Part shown: one piece after another, positions 46,531-57,031 of the stretch
How the letters are laid out: each line of letters begins with the position of its first letter
How positions within the stretch are numbered: the stretch's first letter is position 1
Made by a program: the position numbers and the translations under genes
The notes under the pieces: model-generated
What the model was told of the DNA's origin: nothing
Database searches by the model: none
The model's input: the letters and a program-made list of their open reading frames with translations, nothing else
From: Aaosphaeria pasadenensis
Lineage: Eukaryota > Ascomycota > Dothideomycetes > Pleosporales
Length of the DNA: 64,000 nucleotides
Direction: 5' to 3'
NCBI GenBank assembly: GCA_022813625.1
Contig: JAKLMB010000012.1
Location: forward strand, 124,001-188,000

Positions 46531-49322
46531 AGAAAAACAATCGATGTCACGTTCAGCATGGCATCAATGATATTTATCAAAACATCCAAACACGTATATC
46601 TTTTTGCGATCTTCGCAAGATGTTTGATCAATGTGCATGGCGTCGACTTTTCGACCTTTTCCGCCGATCAAGGCTTCGTCATCTCGTACTACGATGATCG
46701 GTGTCCGAAAAGACCTTGAGAACGTTTATGCAGCAGTTCCCCCGTCAACATTTCACTGTTCATAAATGAGCGAAAGTGATTTGGACCAAGACCATGTGCA
46801 CTGCGCTTGCATGAGACATCGCAAAACCAACAAATATCATGGATGAACATAGGCGTTCGACATCTTGTACACACGATCCATAACGCCCTCCCCTCATCCC
46901 CATGCCACGAGTAGGTTAAAAAGAAGTGAATATACTATCCATGTCTTTCGCCAGAAATCTACAGTCGAATGCGACATGGCCTCGAAGCACGACCAGAGTG
47001 ACTCCCAACTTACAAACCAGTTCCCTCCCCTGTAAAACTTGTGGGTAATATACATGGATCGAGAACAGTGATGAACCTAAATTACCATTTCCGCAAATAC
47101 CTCTTGCAGATTTTGATGGAAACAATATTCACGACGACCCCATGCTCGCCGTGGTCCATTCGAATTCCTCAAATCAAAGCATCGGACAGTTGGACCTATG
47201 AGGCAGACCACCATCGGCACTGGAAACAGCACAAATGTTATGCTGGCCAATAATATGTCCGTCTTTTCTTGTCGTCAAATCAGCTACACGTGACTGTATG
47301 AAGTGTTTGACCAACCGAAACAAAATATATTAGCCAAAATCGTGTGTGACTTTCACACATGTGAGAACTTGAAACCCCTGAATCCAACGTGGTTTATGGA
47401 TCTTCAATCAGATCGACTACGAGGACATTAGTTCTCTTCTGGCAGTAAACCAAAACATGGCAGCGTTCGACCACTTCCATGGCGAACCAACTCAAAGTCA
47501 GCGACATGTATGTCATGTGTGAGAGTCTGCGAGAAACAAGGCGACATGCTAGTTGGCATGAGGCCGAAAACAGTCTCGGAACGAATACCATGGAGTGCCG
47601 TCCCTCCCTGCTTTTGAGACAAGCGTACGACCCAGATATCATGGTGAAATGCTCCTTTTGGATATTTTCGAGAGGATAAATACGGCAATCCAAGTCGGAT
47701 GATGTTGCCTGGTGACGTATACCGTCAACATCAACAAGATAAAAGCCTGCTGGGGATTAACTCTATACCCTCCCAAGCATTTTTATCATGTCGAGAGCGA
47801 CTCCGGATGTCGGAAGAAACTTTATTCTCTTCTTTTTTGTATGGCCTTGGCTCTATTGCTGAAGACACAACCATTGTGGGCGAAATAAAAGTCAAACCGG
47901 CTATGCAAAAGAACATGAAAGCACAAACCCGGATTCAGGAAATCAAATGAGCACGGGATGGAACTCAACCAAAGAATGTAAAGGTCCATGTGTTCTCTTC
48001 GCCCCGTGGAACGACGTCGTTGTGTATGTTCGAACAAATTGTGTGAGTAGCACTTCGTATGTCTCCTCGGCGCGACCAACCCCTTTCACAACCTATTCGC
48101 CATTTGTGACCCAGAATGATCTCGAAAAGGGGGAGAGAAGTGCTAAAAGAAATGGCACAAAACGTCTTTCAGACTTTATCAATGCTTTGCTCGTTGGTTG
48201 CCGTCTTCCAACCATAACATTATACATGTCCAATAGCAGTACTGTGTCCTCCCTGCTATGGACCTGTCGAAGTGTCTTCATCAGCCACGGTTTCGTTAAT
48301 GAAAATGTCCGCTGCAGACATTGACATGCTCCAGCAAAAAGGCACCCACACCCCCTCCCCCCATGTGGGAGCTGCTGCGGGTTGCTGCCAAATGCAGTCC
48401 CCTTCTACTTATGTTCGAAACCATAGGTATAGACATCGCATGATCGCGCTCTTGCGTGTGACGTACCAACAGAAACGAAACATCGATGCGATGGAAGAAA
48501 CCAGACCGTGTCGCTATATCAAAAGAGCACGACAGATCAAAATGTTCTTCCACCCTCACACCACACACATCCATCACAGTCCGCCGGCCAAATTGTCACG
48601 TCAATCAATATTATGCTCGCAAGCATCAAAACCTTGACACTAAACTATTGAATGAACCATGCGCATCACATCAACCAAAATGTTCTCGCTTGCCTTCCAA
48701 TTGGTATGGCATTTCGTCATGGGAGGAGCCCTGCTATCTCTAAACATACCTGCAACACGTGTATGAGGGAGAGATCTCCCAGCAGGATACATTGTGCCTA
48801 TGGCTGTTCGTACCGAGGGCTGTCTCTGTGTCAGTCACTTATATTCCATAAACGACGCTTGTGCGTGCGAAGCGACGCCCGAAGTCGAATGTAAAACCAC
48901 CACGACCCAGCAGCATGTCCTCCCGCGTCTCCCCACATCGTCACACTCCCAACAACCCCGAGTTATGGCCATATGTTTGGGTTTCTGTCCATACGAAATC
49001 ACATCAATGTGTGGTTCTCACATCATCTGTCTTTCCGCATTATGTTTTTCCCGGCTGAGGGAACTGTCTCAATGATTGCGCACATGAAAGCTGCATGATC
49101 ATGCTGTTCTGTGGGGAATCTGACAGCTTCTACTTCGTAGCGAAGGAGATCGGGAAGGAGAACAAGAACTTGGGCCAAAAAAGCGACCATGGACGTAGCC
49201 ATGGGGCCATGGATAAGAGGAAAGGGGAAAAAAACTGGACACTACCGCCATTCATGGGGATCGCACAACCTTCCATGCATTACATGCCCTTTGCTTGTGT
49301 TGGGTTAGATGTTATGTTTTAG

Positions 49323-50140
49323 TCTCTCTGGGAGAAATAAGGTTCTGGTTTATGTTCGAAAAGGGATTTTGGAAGTCTATGGGTTTCGTAGACTTGATTC
49401 AATGGGCGTGTGGACTTTTTGGGATTTGCGGTGGTGGGTGGTAGCTAGTGGTGGTGGTGAATAGCATCGCCAGTCGCTCCTAATGAAGGTAAACTCACAT
49501 AGTCTTCAAAAGATCACATGAAATCAGCCAGAGCAAGTAGAACAACCAAAAGATTTCGAAGAAATAATAAAAAAGGAGTTCATGCATGGAAGTATCTCTA
49601 CATCCCTTTCGTTCCTCCTCCTAACTAGGCGCCCTAACTACCCGATTCCCCTTTGCGCCTAATGCAAACCTTTGCCGTCCAAATTGATGAGATCGTAGCA
49701 ATGACGCCAATGAGCACAGGAAAATCCCCTGGCACTGGAAAACCACCGGCAACATAGAGCTATGTATTGCGAAAAGAAGAAACGCCATGGAACGCCCAGA
49801 CTGCACTGCAGTCGCATGCCGAGGAAATGCCTCTAGTGATGGCTTTTTGTTATGGGTCGCATCCAATCCAATTTTGGAGTTGCAGTTTATAGAGACAATA
49901 TCAAGCTTGTGGGGTGCCTGATGCATTGCCAGAATTGGCCGAAGTCTTGACACACGTCACCAATTCCGCACAACCAGCTTGTAGACCAAGTATGACGGAC
50001 GACAACAGAGATCCAGAAGAAAGCGAGCAAAATATCCAGTAGACCGCTAGAGCATCCGTCCGATTCAAAACGTAATGATTCGCTGAGTGGCCACTGTAAC
50101 CCACATCAGCAAACAGAAAAAGAAATGCCAAGAGTACACT
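49323..50140. other. Gene-free stretch
   Basis: Right edge of the decayed block and 3' flank of the BAR gene. Contains a GGTGGTGGTG run near 49440-49460. Open frames are incidental; nothing recognised. Confidence 0.4.
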
Positions 50141-51663
50141 CTAATAATGCGAGGATTCAGAGGTACTCAACGCACTCCTCTTCATAGGCGGTGGTGGTGG
50201 TGGAGGCTTCTTCGCGCGCGAGGGTGGAGGTGGTGGAGGCGCTTTCTTTCCGCTGGCTGCTATTTCGGATGCGGACCAGCTTGCTGCTCGCGAGGCCACG
50301 CTTCCATGACTAGACCCTCCCGGACTAGGGGGTGATCTGTCGCGCCTGTGACCGTTCGTACCCGCGTAATCTTCCGCGTATTCGTCGGAAAAGGTGTTCG
50401 CCTGTCGCACGGGGCGGAGACCGGCACGACTAGCCAGCACTGCGGTCGGCTCGGTCGGTACGCGACTCAATCGTGGAGCTGGGGACATATCGCGATTGAT
50501 GCGAGAGGTGCCATCGTGGGTGGAGGTACGGTTATACGCTGGTCGGGCGGGATGCCCGCCTGGGGAAGGTGCTTCATGGGCTGGCGAGATATTGCGATTG
50601 AGGCGTGGGATTGTGGCACGGGGCGGCTCGGGGACTGGTTCCTCTTCGGGAGGATTAAAGCGCTCGTTGTAGGCGTGCGCCGCATGCCCTGTGTTGGAGC
50701 GAGAACGGCCGGCTCGGCGGGTATCTCTGTTAATTGTGGTCAGTTCAGGCCTCACGCCACGGTAGTAAGATAGTCGGGTACGCACTGTACGGGCCAGTCC
50801 CGCTTTACGTTGAGCAGAATCTCCCGGCATCGGTCGTGGTATGACAATTCTGCTTCCAGGAAATTGGTGAGATCCTGTACAAGGTCCACTTCAGCTTCCT
50901 TGATATCCTGCATCCTTCGGTAGACGTCCTCGCTAGACTCTTCGTATTTGGCCTTTTGTGCCCTCAACTCCTCCTCCACTCGGAAATCCTCCTTCTTGGC
51001 CTTCTCCATCTTGGCCAAGGAGGTATCGTAGGCTAATCGGCGCTGGTCGAGTTTCCTGCGAGAAGCCTAGAACGCGGTTAGAGTCTTGCTTGTGTTGGAT
51101 GGATGCGGGGTATGCAGGGGCATAATGGCAAGGGAGCCGTACCTGATATTCTTTGAGCTGGGCAAGAGAACGCTCCAGGCCCTCGAGCCAGGAGGAGGTA
51201 GCATCGTTAACATAGGTCTCCTGAACGCGTGCCAGACGCTCGTTCGCTCGACCAAGATCTATCAGGGGTCAATTTATGAGTCTTTTCGTACCAAATAGAA
51301 CATTGCTGCTTACTGGAGAGGCAATTGCCAAATTCGGATTCTGGCTCGAAGTCCTCGCTGTGTGTGACCATGGCAGAACCAAGGTAGCCACCTGGAAGCG
51401 TCTTCTCGCGGTCGTCTCCTTCTGCTCGCTTGGAAAGAGACTTTACGTAGACGGTCATGGACCTCTGCATTTTGTCGAGACCTGAATGACCATTAGCAAG
51501 GTATAAGGATGTGGAGAGTGTCGAGTGGTTGCATACCGTCATGACGTAGGTTCATCTCCATTTCCAAGGACTTGAATTCCTCGGAGAGGCCCGTCTTGAC
51601 CTCTCCTCCCATCTTCTCGCCGGCCCATTGCTTGAAGCGGCCGAGCTTCTTGTTGACGTTCAT
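50141..51663 (-). CDS. BAR-domain protein with polyproline tail
   Basis: BAR proteins bind and bend membranes in endocytosis and trafficking. Five exons: 51663-51537, 51481-51314, 51258-51143, 51066-50786 and 50726-50141, giving 425 residues. The BAR-like coiled region spans about residues 1-235: MNVNKKLGRFKQWAGEKMG, LDKMQRSMTVYVKSLSKR, LGRANERLARVQETYV, SLAQLKEYQASRRKLDQRRL, then a charged coil and VDLVQDLTNFLEAELSYHDR. The rest is disordered, rich in Arg/Ser/Pro, and ends with two proline runs (KKAPPPPPPSRAKKPPPPPP) that would be SH3-ligand sites. Closest known type is the endophilin-like fungal BAR family; it has no SH3 domain of its own. Cytosolic, at membranes and probably actin patches by inference. 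Confidence 0.85.
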
Positions 51664-52020
51664 AGTTGTTGGGTATTAGAAGAAGCTGGAGGGGTGTGGA
51701 AGGTAGTGAGCGTGTGAAGGAGCGAGTGGTCGCGAGGTGCAGATGATAGTAGGGAGAAGATGCGGTAAGTTTGGGTAATTAGCTCATGCGATCAAAGGGA
51801 CGACGCAATTGAGAGAGGGAAGCCAACGAGGGTGAAAGACGATGAAATGCAATGGAAGCAGAGGAGAGAGGGGTTGGCGGGGAGTGCTGAAAAGTTGCTA
51901 AGCAGAGAGATGGACAAGATCAACAGACAGACGGGCAGAAACCAGAGGCTTGCAAGCAAGAATGTTGGATATGGAGGGGAGGATAGAGATGGAGATAAAG
52001 ATGGGAGAGGACGGGGGAGA

Positions 52021-52075
52021 GGGTAAGGGTAGGGGTAGAGGTTAGTGGTTAGTGGTTAGTAGCAGTTAGTAGAGT
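52021..52075. repeat. GGGTA / TTAGTGG short tandem tract
   Basis: GGGTAAGGGTAGGGGTAG is followed by three TTAGTGG-like units. It resembles degenerate telomere-type repeat but lies inside a chromosome arm between genes; it may be a microsatellite only. Confidence 0.5.
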
Positions 52076-53062
52076 GGAGTAACGTAACCTACACACAATA
52101 GTTACATACGTCGATATACGGATAGAGTGACTAGAGGGGAATAGGACAAGCGTATACAGGTGGTCCTACTATAGACCGCCCAGAGAAGGGTCTCGCCACA
52201 TCTCCGCCCAACTGTATGGACGGTTGAGTATTGGACAAGTCACTTTCTGTATTGATATGTAATACTTGATGGTACCTAGAGGGACGTTTATACCCATTCC
52301 TCTCCAGATATTATTGGCACAGGTACTCATAACTTATTGGCGCTTCCAGGTATCTTCACTTCTGTCCAAGTACCTACCCAAGCACCTAACCAGGTAGCAA
52401 ACAAGAGGTACCTATCTAGACTCTACAACAATACAAAACGAATTCATTCTATAAAGTAACAAACTCCTTATTCAAACATCATCACTCTCGATCCACCTCC
52501 CCTGTGTCTGATTCTGTCCTCAATTGACCCTCTGTCCGACTTGTCCGACCCCCTGGGCGTCTGATAGAGCCGCCCTCGTCTCTCCCAATCATTCCCCTTC
52601 CATGCCACCTTTCCACCTTATACGTTTCACCATTCCACTCTCTTGGACTCTCTTCTTCCCAGTCTCTCATCAATCACTCGTCAGATCACGCTCGAATCTT
52701 CAATTCCTTCCTACTTACGCCTGGTATATATCTTTAGCACGCGCCGACCGTCAACAAATGCCAGCCCTCGCCCACATCCATCACATCCATTCCTATCCGC
52801 CACCCCCTGCTGGGTCGCACATCAGAGGCCACCACACCACATCCACCTCCTTTGCCTTCTGGCTTGTCGATCGCCGTCGCGCCTGTCCACCGTGTTTCGG
52901 AATTCCTCCCTTTCCGGATTATTGAGCCATTCTCCTCGTCGGAAACGCCTGTTTGAACTCTGTGCCTGACGCAACACCGCGTCCACCCACCCGCCGGCCG
53001 CGACAACCACCGACCATATGAGTAAGTCGGCATACGTACGACCACAATAACTAACCTCGCTC

Positions 53063-53092
53063 CATCATCATCATCATCAACATCATCGTCAT
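53063..53092. repeat. CAT trinucleotide microsatellite
   Basis: About nine CAT/CAA units, slightly interrupted, in gene-free DNA. Confidence 0.8.
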
Positions 53093-54775
53093 AAGCATAG
53101 ATAATCGTAAATCCATTCAATCCGACACCGATGAACCTGTCGCGTGTCTGAAACGCCGAGCGCTGTCGTTCAGGCACAAGCGCTGGAGTAGATCCTGCTT
53201 AGCTCCCCATCACTTTTGCGGAGGCCGCGTTCGAGAACATGCAAATTGCCCTAATGCCCGCGCGTCCACTCCACTACTATTACTGGGCTGCCCTCCAATC
53301 GGAATGAAGTCCTCGTGTGAGATTTCCTACCAGGTGCGAGTATCATGCTTGGGATTCTTCAAGAAGACTATGTGCTATGTATGTACATACATGTATACCG
53401 GCTCAAACCGTCATGCGTACTTTTTATTCATCATGCACTACAATTGCCTTGTCAAGTTACGAAGTCATAGCACTCATATGGATTGCTTCCGCTCTATTCG
53501 GGTTTCTCCCTTTGATCGTGCATCCTCTTGATGAGATGGAAATAAGCTGATGGTGTATACCTCATACAAGCTCCATAATCAGCGTGTAATCGGCATTGCA
53601 AAGCTTAAATCAATTCGAAAGGAAAATGTCTAAAGTGAAAACTACGACATGCATCTTCTGAATAGTTAATACTTGTTTAGTTTAATAGTCAGGAACGAGG
53701 AGGTTGTAGCACAAAAAAGACAATAGCCTATCTCTACATAATCTCAGCGTCCCATTCCAGTGAGAGATTTCCAATGATCATGCATCCTCTTCAAACGACA
53801 CGATTCCAGCAACCGAATTCACGGGTATCGTCTCAACGCGACGATCACCAGTAGATCCATACCCACCAAAGATACGATATTCCACTCTACATCTCCGTGT
53901 AGCACCATCACAGTAACAGCTTGCCCAGAAATCCGCATCTAATCTCGCATCTCGCATTTCGCGGCAACGATAGCATACGAAGAAGTAGCTATTGGTGTTG
54001 AATTAAAGATCGTCTTGGAATTCATCGCTTGTTCGTAAGTTTCCGTCGGTGAATTATGTCAAGACCGGAGTTTAGTACTGATGCCCCACGCTGATGCTCA
54101 TTGAATCTCGGAAACAGGTGCCGAGCGGCCATGCATCTCGACTTTGATAGGAAGAATTATAGACGATCACAAGGTCTGAGGACAATTCATTCGTGCTAAA
54201 TCTAGCTTTTGAATTGGTATCTAACATTTTGAAGCTGAAAGATATAGAATATTGTGATAATAGACAAGTATGTTGCTCCTCTTCCCTTGTATAAGGTAGT
54301 AATCATGTACATCCCTAGGTAAGTGCCTGGGTGGTGGGACGCAGTGATCGAGCTTGAAAGTTAGTAGGTCCATAAAAAATGTTGCAAAGTAAAGCAAAAG
54401 GAAGCAACGGGCATATCGTGCTTCACGGCCATTTCAGAATTTCCATTACATGCCGACTTCTTTTGCTTTTGTTTTGCGGGTTTGCTTAGGTAAATGGTAG
54501 CACTGGATGGCGATATATAACCTTCGCCTGCGCAGCTCCAAGTCATCACCTTACGTTTAGATCAGTACTACTGACTACTCTCCCTTCCTTATTTTCCCTT
54601 TCGTCTGTCTTTCAGACTGTCATTCATTTATTCATTCACTCAGTCAATCTCTCTCTCACTCACCATTCCCGATCTCGTCTAGAGAGCTACACATTCATTC
54701 ATATCTCATCTTTCAACCTAGAATTACATTAATTCGTACAGTCCTTCCAATTTTCTATTTCCAACAGTCAACAAC

Positions 54776-55510
54776 ATGCTTCTCTCCAAGGCATTCGTTC
54801 TTCTGGGAGTTCTCGTTACTTTCAGCAGCTCAGCCCCTGTAGTCGGACCCCCCAACAGCGCTGCCCCAGTCGATGGCGAAGTTGACGAAGCTCCCAAAAA
54901 CGATCAACCAGAGAAGCGGCGATCTATGTGGCGGGCCGATGGTGTTGAATTTCAGACTCTTGTAGACTCTGGCGGTTTTCTCTCCAAGGCCAGCAGAACC
55001 GGAGTCAAGCCAGAATACCGTCTAAGCCATCACGTTATGAAATCTACAGGTACCCTCTACAGTATAGAAAACACCGCCTATATCTCCACAACGTCAAGTT
55101 TCGATCAGGGCAAGGGTATGGTCAATTCACTCCTCAAGGGAAACGGCTATCTCTACGAGATTGGTTATGGAAGAAACCTTATCGACGTCAACGAGAGCCT
55201 AGGAAAATACAACAGATTCAAAGCCGAGAAAGAATTTGCTGCCATTCAAAAGATTCCGCTCGAACAAATCAAGGGCTATTATAAGTTCACGACAGGCGCT
55301 GACGGACAGTTAACCAAGGGTGTATACAAGAGAAACCCTCATTTCAAATCGACACCATACGAATATGTCCAGACAAGCCCGGGCATGTCAGGCCCGGCAC
55401 AACATGGCGGCCCCCAGTATTCACTTGCTGGCTTCCCCGATGACCATGAGATTTGGAAGCAGGAGCCATGGTCAATGTACTACGATACACGACTTAAGGT
55501 GGATGGATAG
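54776..55510 (+). CDS. Secreted ADP-ribosyltransferase, heat-labile enterotoxin A-like
   Basis: Single-exon gene of 244 residues. A signal peptide (MLLSKAFVLLGVLVTFSSSA) is followed by an acidic spacer and a KRR dibasic site at about 47-49, a possible propeptide. The enzyme core shows the R-S-E features of the cholera/heat-labile enterotoxin A family: Arg at about 53 in WRADG, the STT strand at about 104-106 (AYISTTSSF) and the ExE pair at 151 and 153 (KAEKEF). Fungal family members are known mostly from insect- or plant-associated species and are thought to modify host proteins with NAD; the target here is unknown. The frame ends at a TAG at 55508, and related text continues past it, so the protein looks C-terminally truncated. 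Homologs are often longer. Confidence 0.8.
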   Translation: MLLSKAFVLLGVLVTFSSSAPVVGPPNSAAPVDGEVDEAPKNDQPEKRRSMWRADGVEFQTLVDSGGFLSKASRTGVKPEYRLSHHVMKSTGTLYSIENTAYISTTSSFDQGKGMVNSLLKGNGYLYEIGYGRNLIDVNESLGKYNRFKAEKEFAAIQKIPLEQIKGYYKFTTGADGQLTKGVYKRNPHFKSTPYEYVQTSPGMSGPAQHGGPQYSLAGFPDDHEIWKQEPWSMYYDTRLKVDG

Positions 55511-57031
55511 GCACGGTGCGCTTGAAGAGTGTGGAGGACTGTTCTCCGCCGATACAACGCTTACAACGCCCAATTTAAGGATGCATGCCGGTACAATATC
55601 AAAGACTCAGGAGCCTCCGGACGGAGTCACCGCAAGAAGTGAGATTGAAATTGCCAATGTGAAGACTGTAGAGGACAGTTTTCCGCCGATGGAACACGTG
55701 CAACGCCCACTTTGCAAAAGCACACTGGTACAGGATCAACGACCGAGCAGCCTTCGAATATGGCAACTGTGAGCTGTGAGGGTAGATCCGCCAATTGAAA
55801 TACTACTGGATACCATTGCCATGAGTATCTTCAGAAGGTGGAGGCTCCAGGGGAATTCGAGCTGTAAGGTATTGGGAGCAAACGAAGAAGTTTAAGGCTA
55901 ATTTACACTGCCGCGGAGAGTAGACCTGAAGTTAAACAAAGGAATACAGATCGCAAATTTAGAACAAAATTGGATAGATTAGATACGAAGTAATATGGAG
56001 ATAATCTCGTTTCAAGACATTGAGAACCACCGCTGCGATATTTGATTACTGGCCCAAGTCTCAACACTCCCAGAATCAATCGTCCTTGCTGATCCCTATA
56101 ATATACTGTCGTTCGCTCGATCACCGCACCTATCTCTATATTTTAATTTTGATCATGTAAACATGCTTAGAAATAACGCGATTTTGCGTTCTATAAAGTT
56201 TACTTTCTGGAGACCAACAACTGGACATGTGAAGAGCGCATATATCTGCGTCAGTCCGCAACCATTATGAAAGAAAGATGAACATTTCAATCAATCCTCT
56301 GACGAACCTTTCAATATTCATTTGCATAATTTGCGAAGGGCCCAGGTAATATCATTTTAATCATTTTCTTCAAGCTTAGACTCATCATTTCTGAAGAGAA
56401 TAGATGCATCATCAAGTGTTTCGACGACCTACCAGAACAAACTTTCAATTCATACTAAGAATTACCCAAAATGTGTTGAACTGCATGGAAGATAACCACT
56501 GAGCCAATCTGCAATTATTTGACTCCTGGATGCAATTGAGTAGCGATTGTGGACGTTTGGCAGGCCGTATGTCTTGGCAAGGCGGTAGTGAATATAGACC
56601 GGAGGAATGCGACAAGTTTGATATCGCCCTGGTTAAGCGGTGTATTGCACTTACCGAAAGTATTCAGCGTTACCTATTCTTCTATTCACTGAATCTTAGC
56701 CAAATTTTCAACCCGCTTGAGATGTCATTGTATATATAGTTGACGACTGCAGATGGAGCCAGCCAGGCCAATAGTGGTAACTTAATGATAATAGAAAAGC
56801 AACTAGCTATTACTAGTATTGCAGTAGATCGCCGGGGAAATCTTAGCGAGGAAATAGGATTACCTCATACGTGCCTAGCCTATCCTGTCCTGTCCTGTCC
56901 GTCACCGTGCGTACTTCCGAAGGTTCATCTCCATTATCGATCGCGACCGCCTCAACTCGCGACAACCAAACACTCCCGCCTCCTCCCCCTCCTCTCCCTC
57001 CCAACCCAATCCTTCTTAAGTAGCCGCCAGC
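55511..57031. other. Gene-free stretch
   Basis: Holds the duplicated module at its left end. The rest is AT-rich with no recognised gene; a short frame at 56530-56739 is not convincing. The last 150 bases form the CT-rich leader of the chromatin gene. Confidence 0.4.
55526..55740 (+). repeat. Duplicated module downstream of the enterotoxin-like gene
   Basis: Two diverged copies of about 75 bp lie at 55526-55601 and 55662-55740, sharing GGACTGTTCTCCGCCGAT-like and CAACGCCCA blocks. The first copy lies in the same frame as the upstream gene, beyond its stop; the second is in a shifted frame. Both translate to similar Arg/Tyr/Asn-rich text. It looks like a decayed repeated C-terminal module of the toxin-like protein. 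Confidence 0.6.

Larger units (their letters stand above)
38833..49322 (+). other. Block of about 10.5 kb of decayed coding sequence
   Basis: No full-length gene can be read on either strand, yet long runs of protein-like sequence alternate between frames and are interrupted by stops, mainly on the plus strand. Recognisable remnants are annotated separately: a Cys-rich protein, a SNF2-type helicase half and a JmjC-type domain. Stretches at 40070-41400, 41950-44690, 46530-47950 and 47950-49322 contain protein-like text I cannot assign. The block is flanked by intact genes and is the only such region in the window. It is probably one or more degenerate accessory elements. I see no terminal repeats or target duplications. 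Confidence 0.5.
51664..54775. other. Long gene-free stretch, about 3.1 kb
   Basis: No gene recognised. It begins with the BAR gene promoter. It includes telomere-like GT-rich repeats at 52021-52075, many AGGTACCT words near 52380-52420, a pyrimidine-rich patch at 52480-52900, a (CAT)n microsatellite near 53063-53092, and a CT-rich leader at 54570-54770 before the toxin-like gene. A C-rich open frame at 52524-52925 and its antisense at 52734-53177 look like by-products of skewed base use. Confidence 0.45.

Noticed and set aside
38833..49322. RIP as the cause of decay
   Set aside because: RIP should leave strongly AT-rich, TpA-rich DNA. By eye this block is not clearly AT-rich and TpA seems low, so I do not claim it; dinucleotide ratios would decide.
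49621..49953. 110-codon minus-strand frame downstream of the BAR gene
   Set aside because: No family signal, no splice partner in frame, lies in a 3' flank.
52524..53177. Overlapping open frames on both strands, up to 147 codons
   Set aside because: Their composition follows the C/T skew of the region, there are no family motifs, and sense and antisense are equally open.
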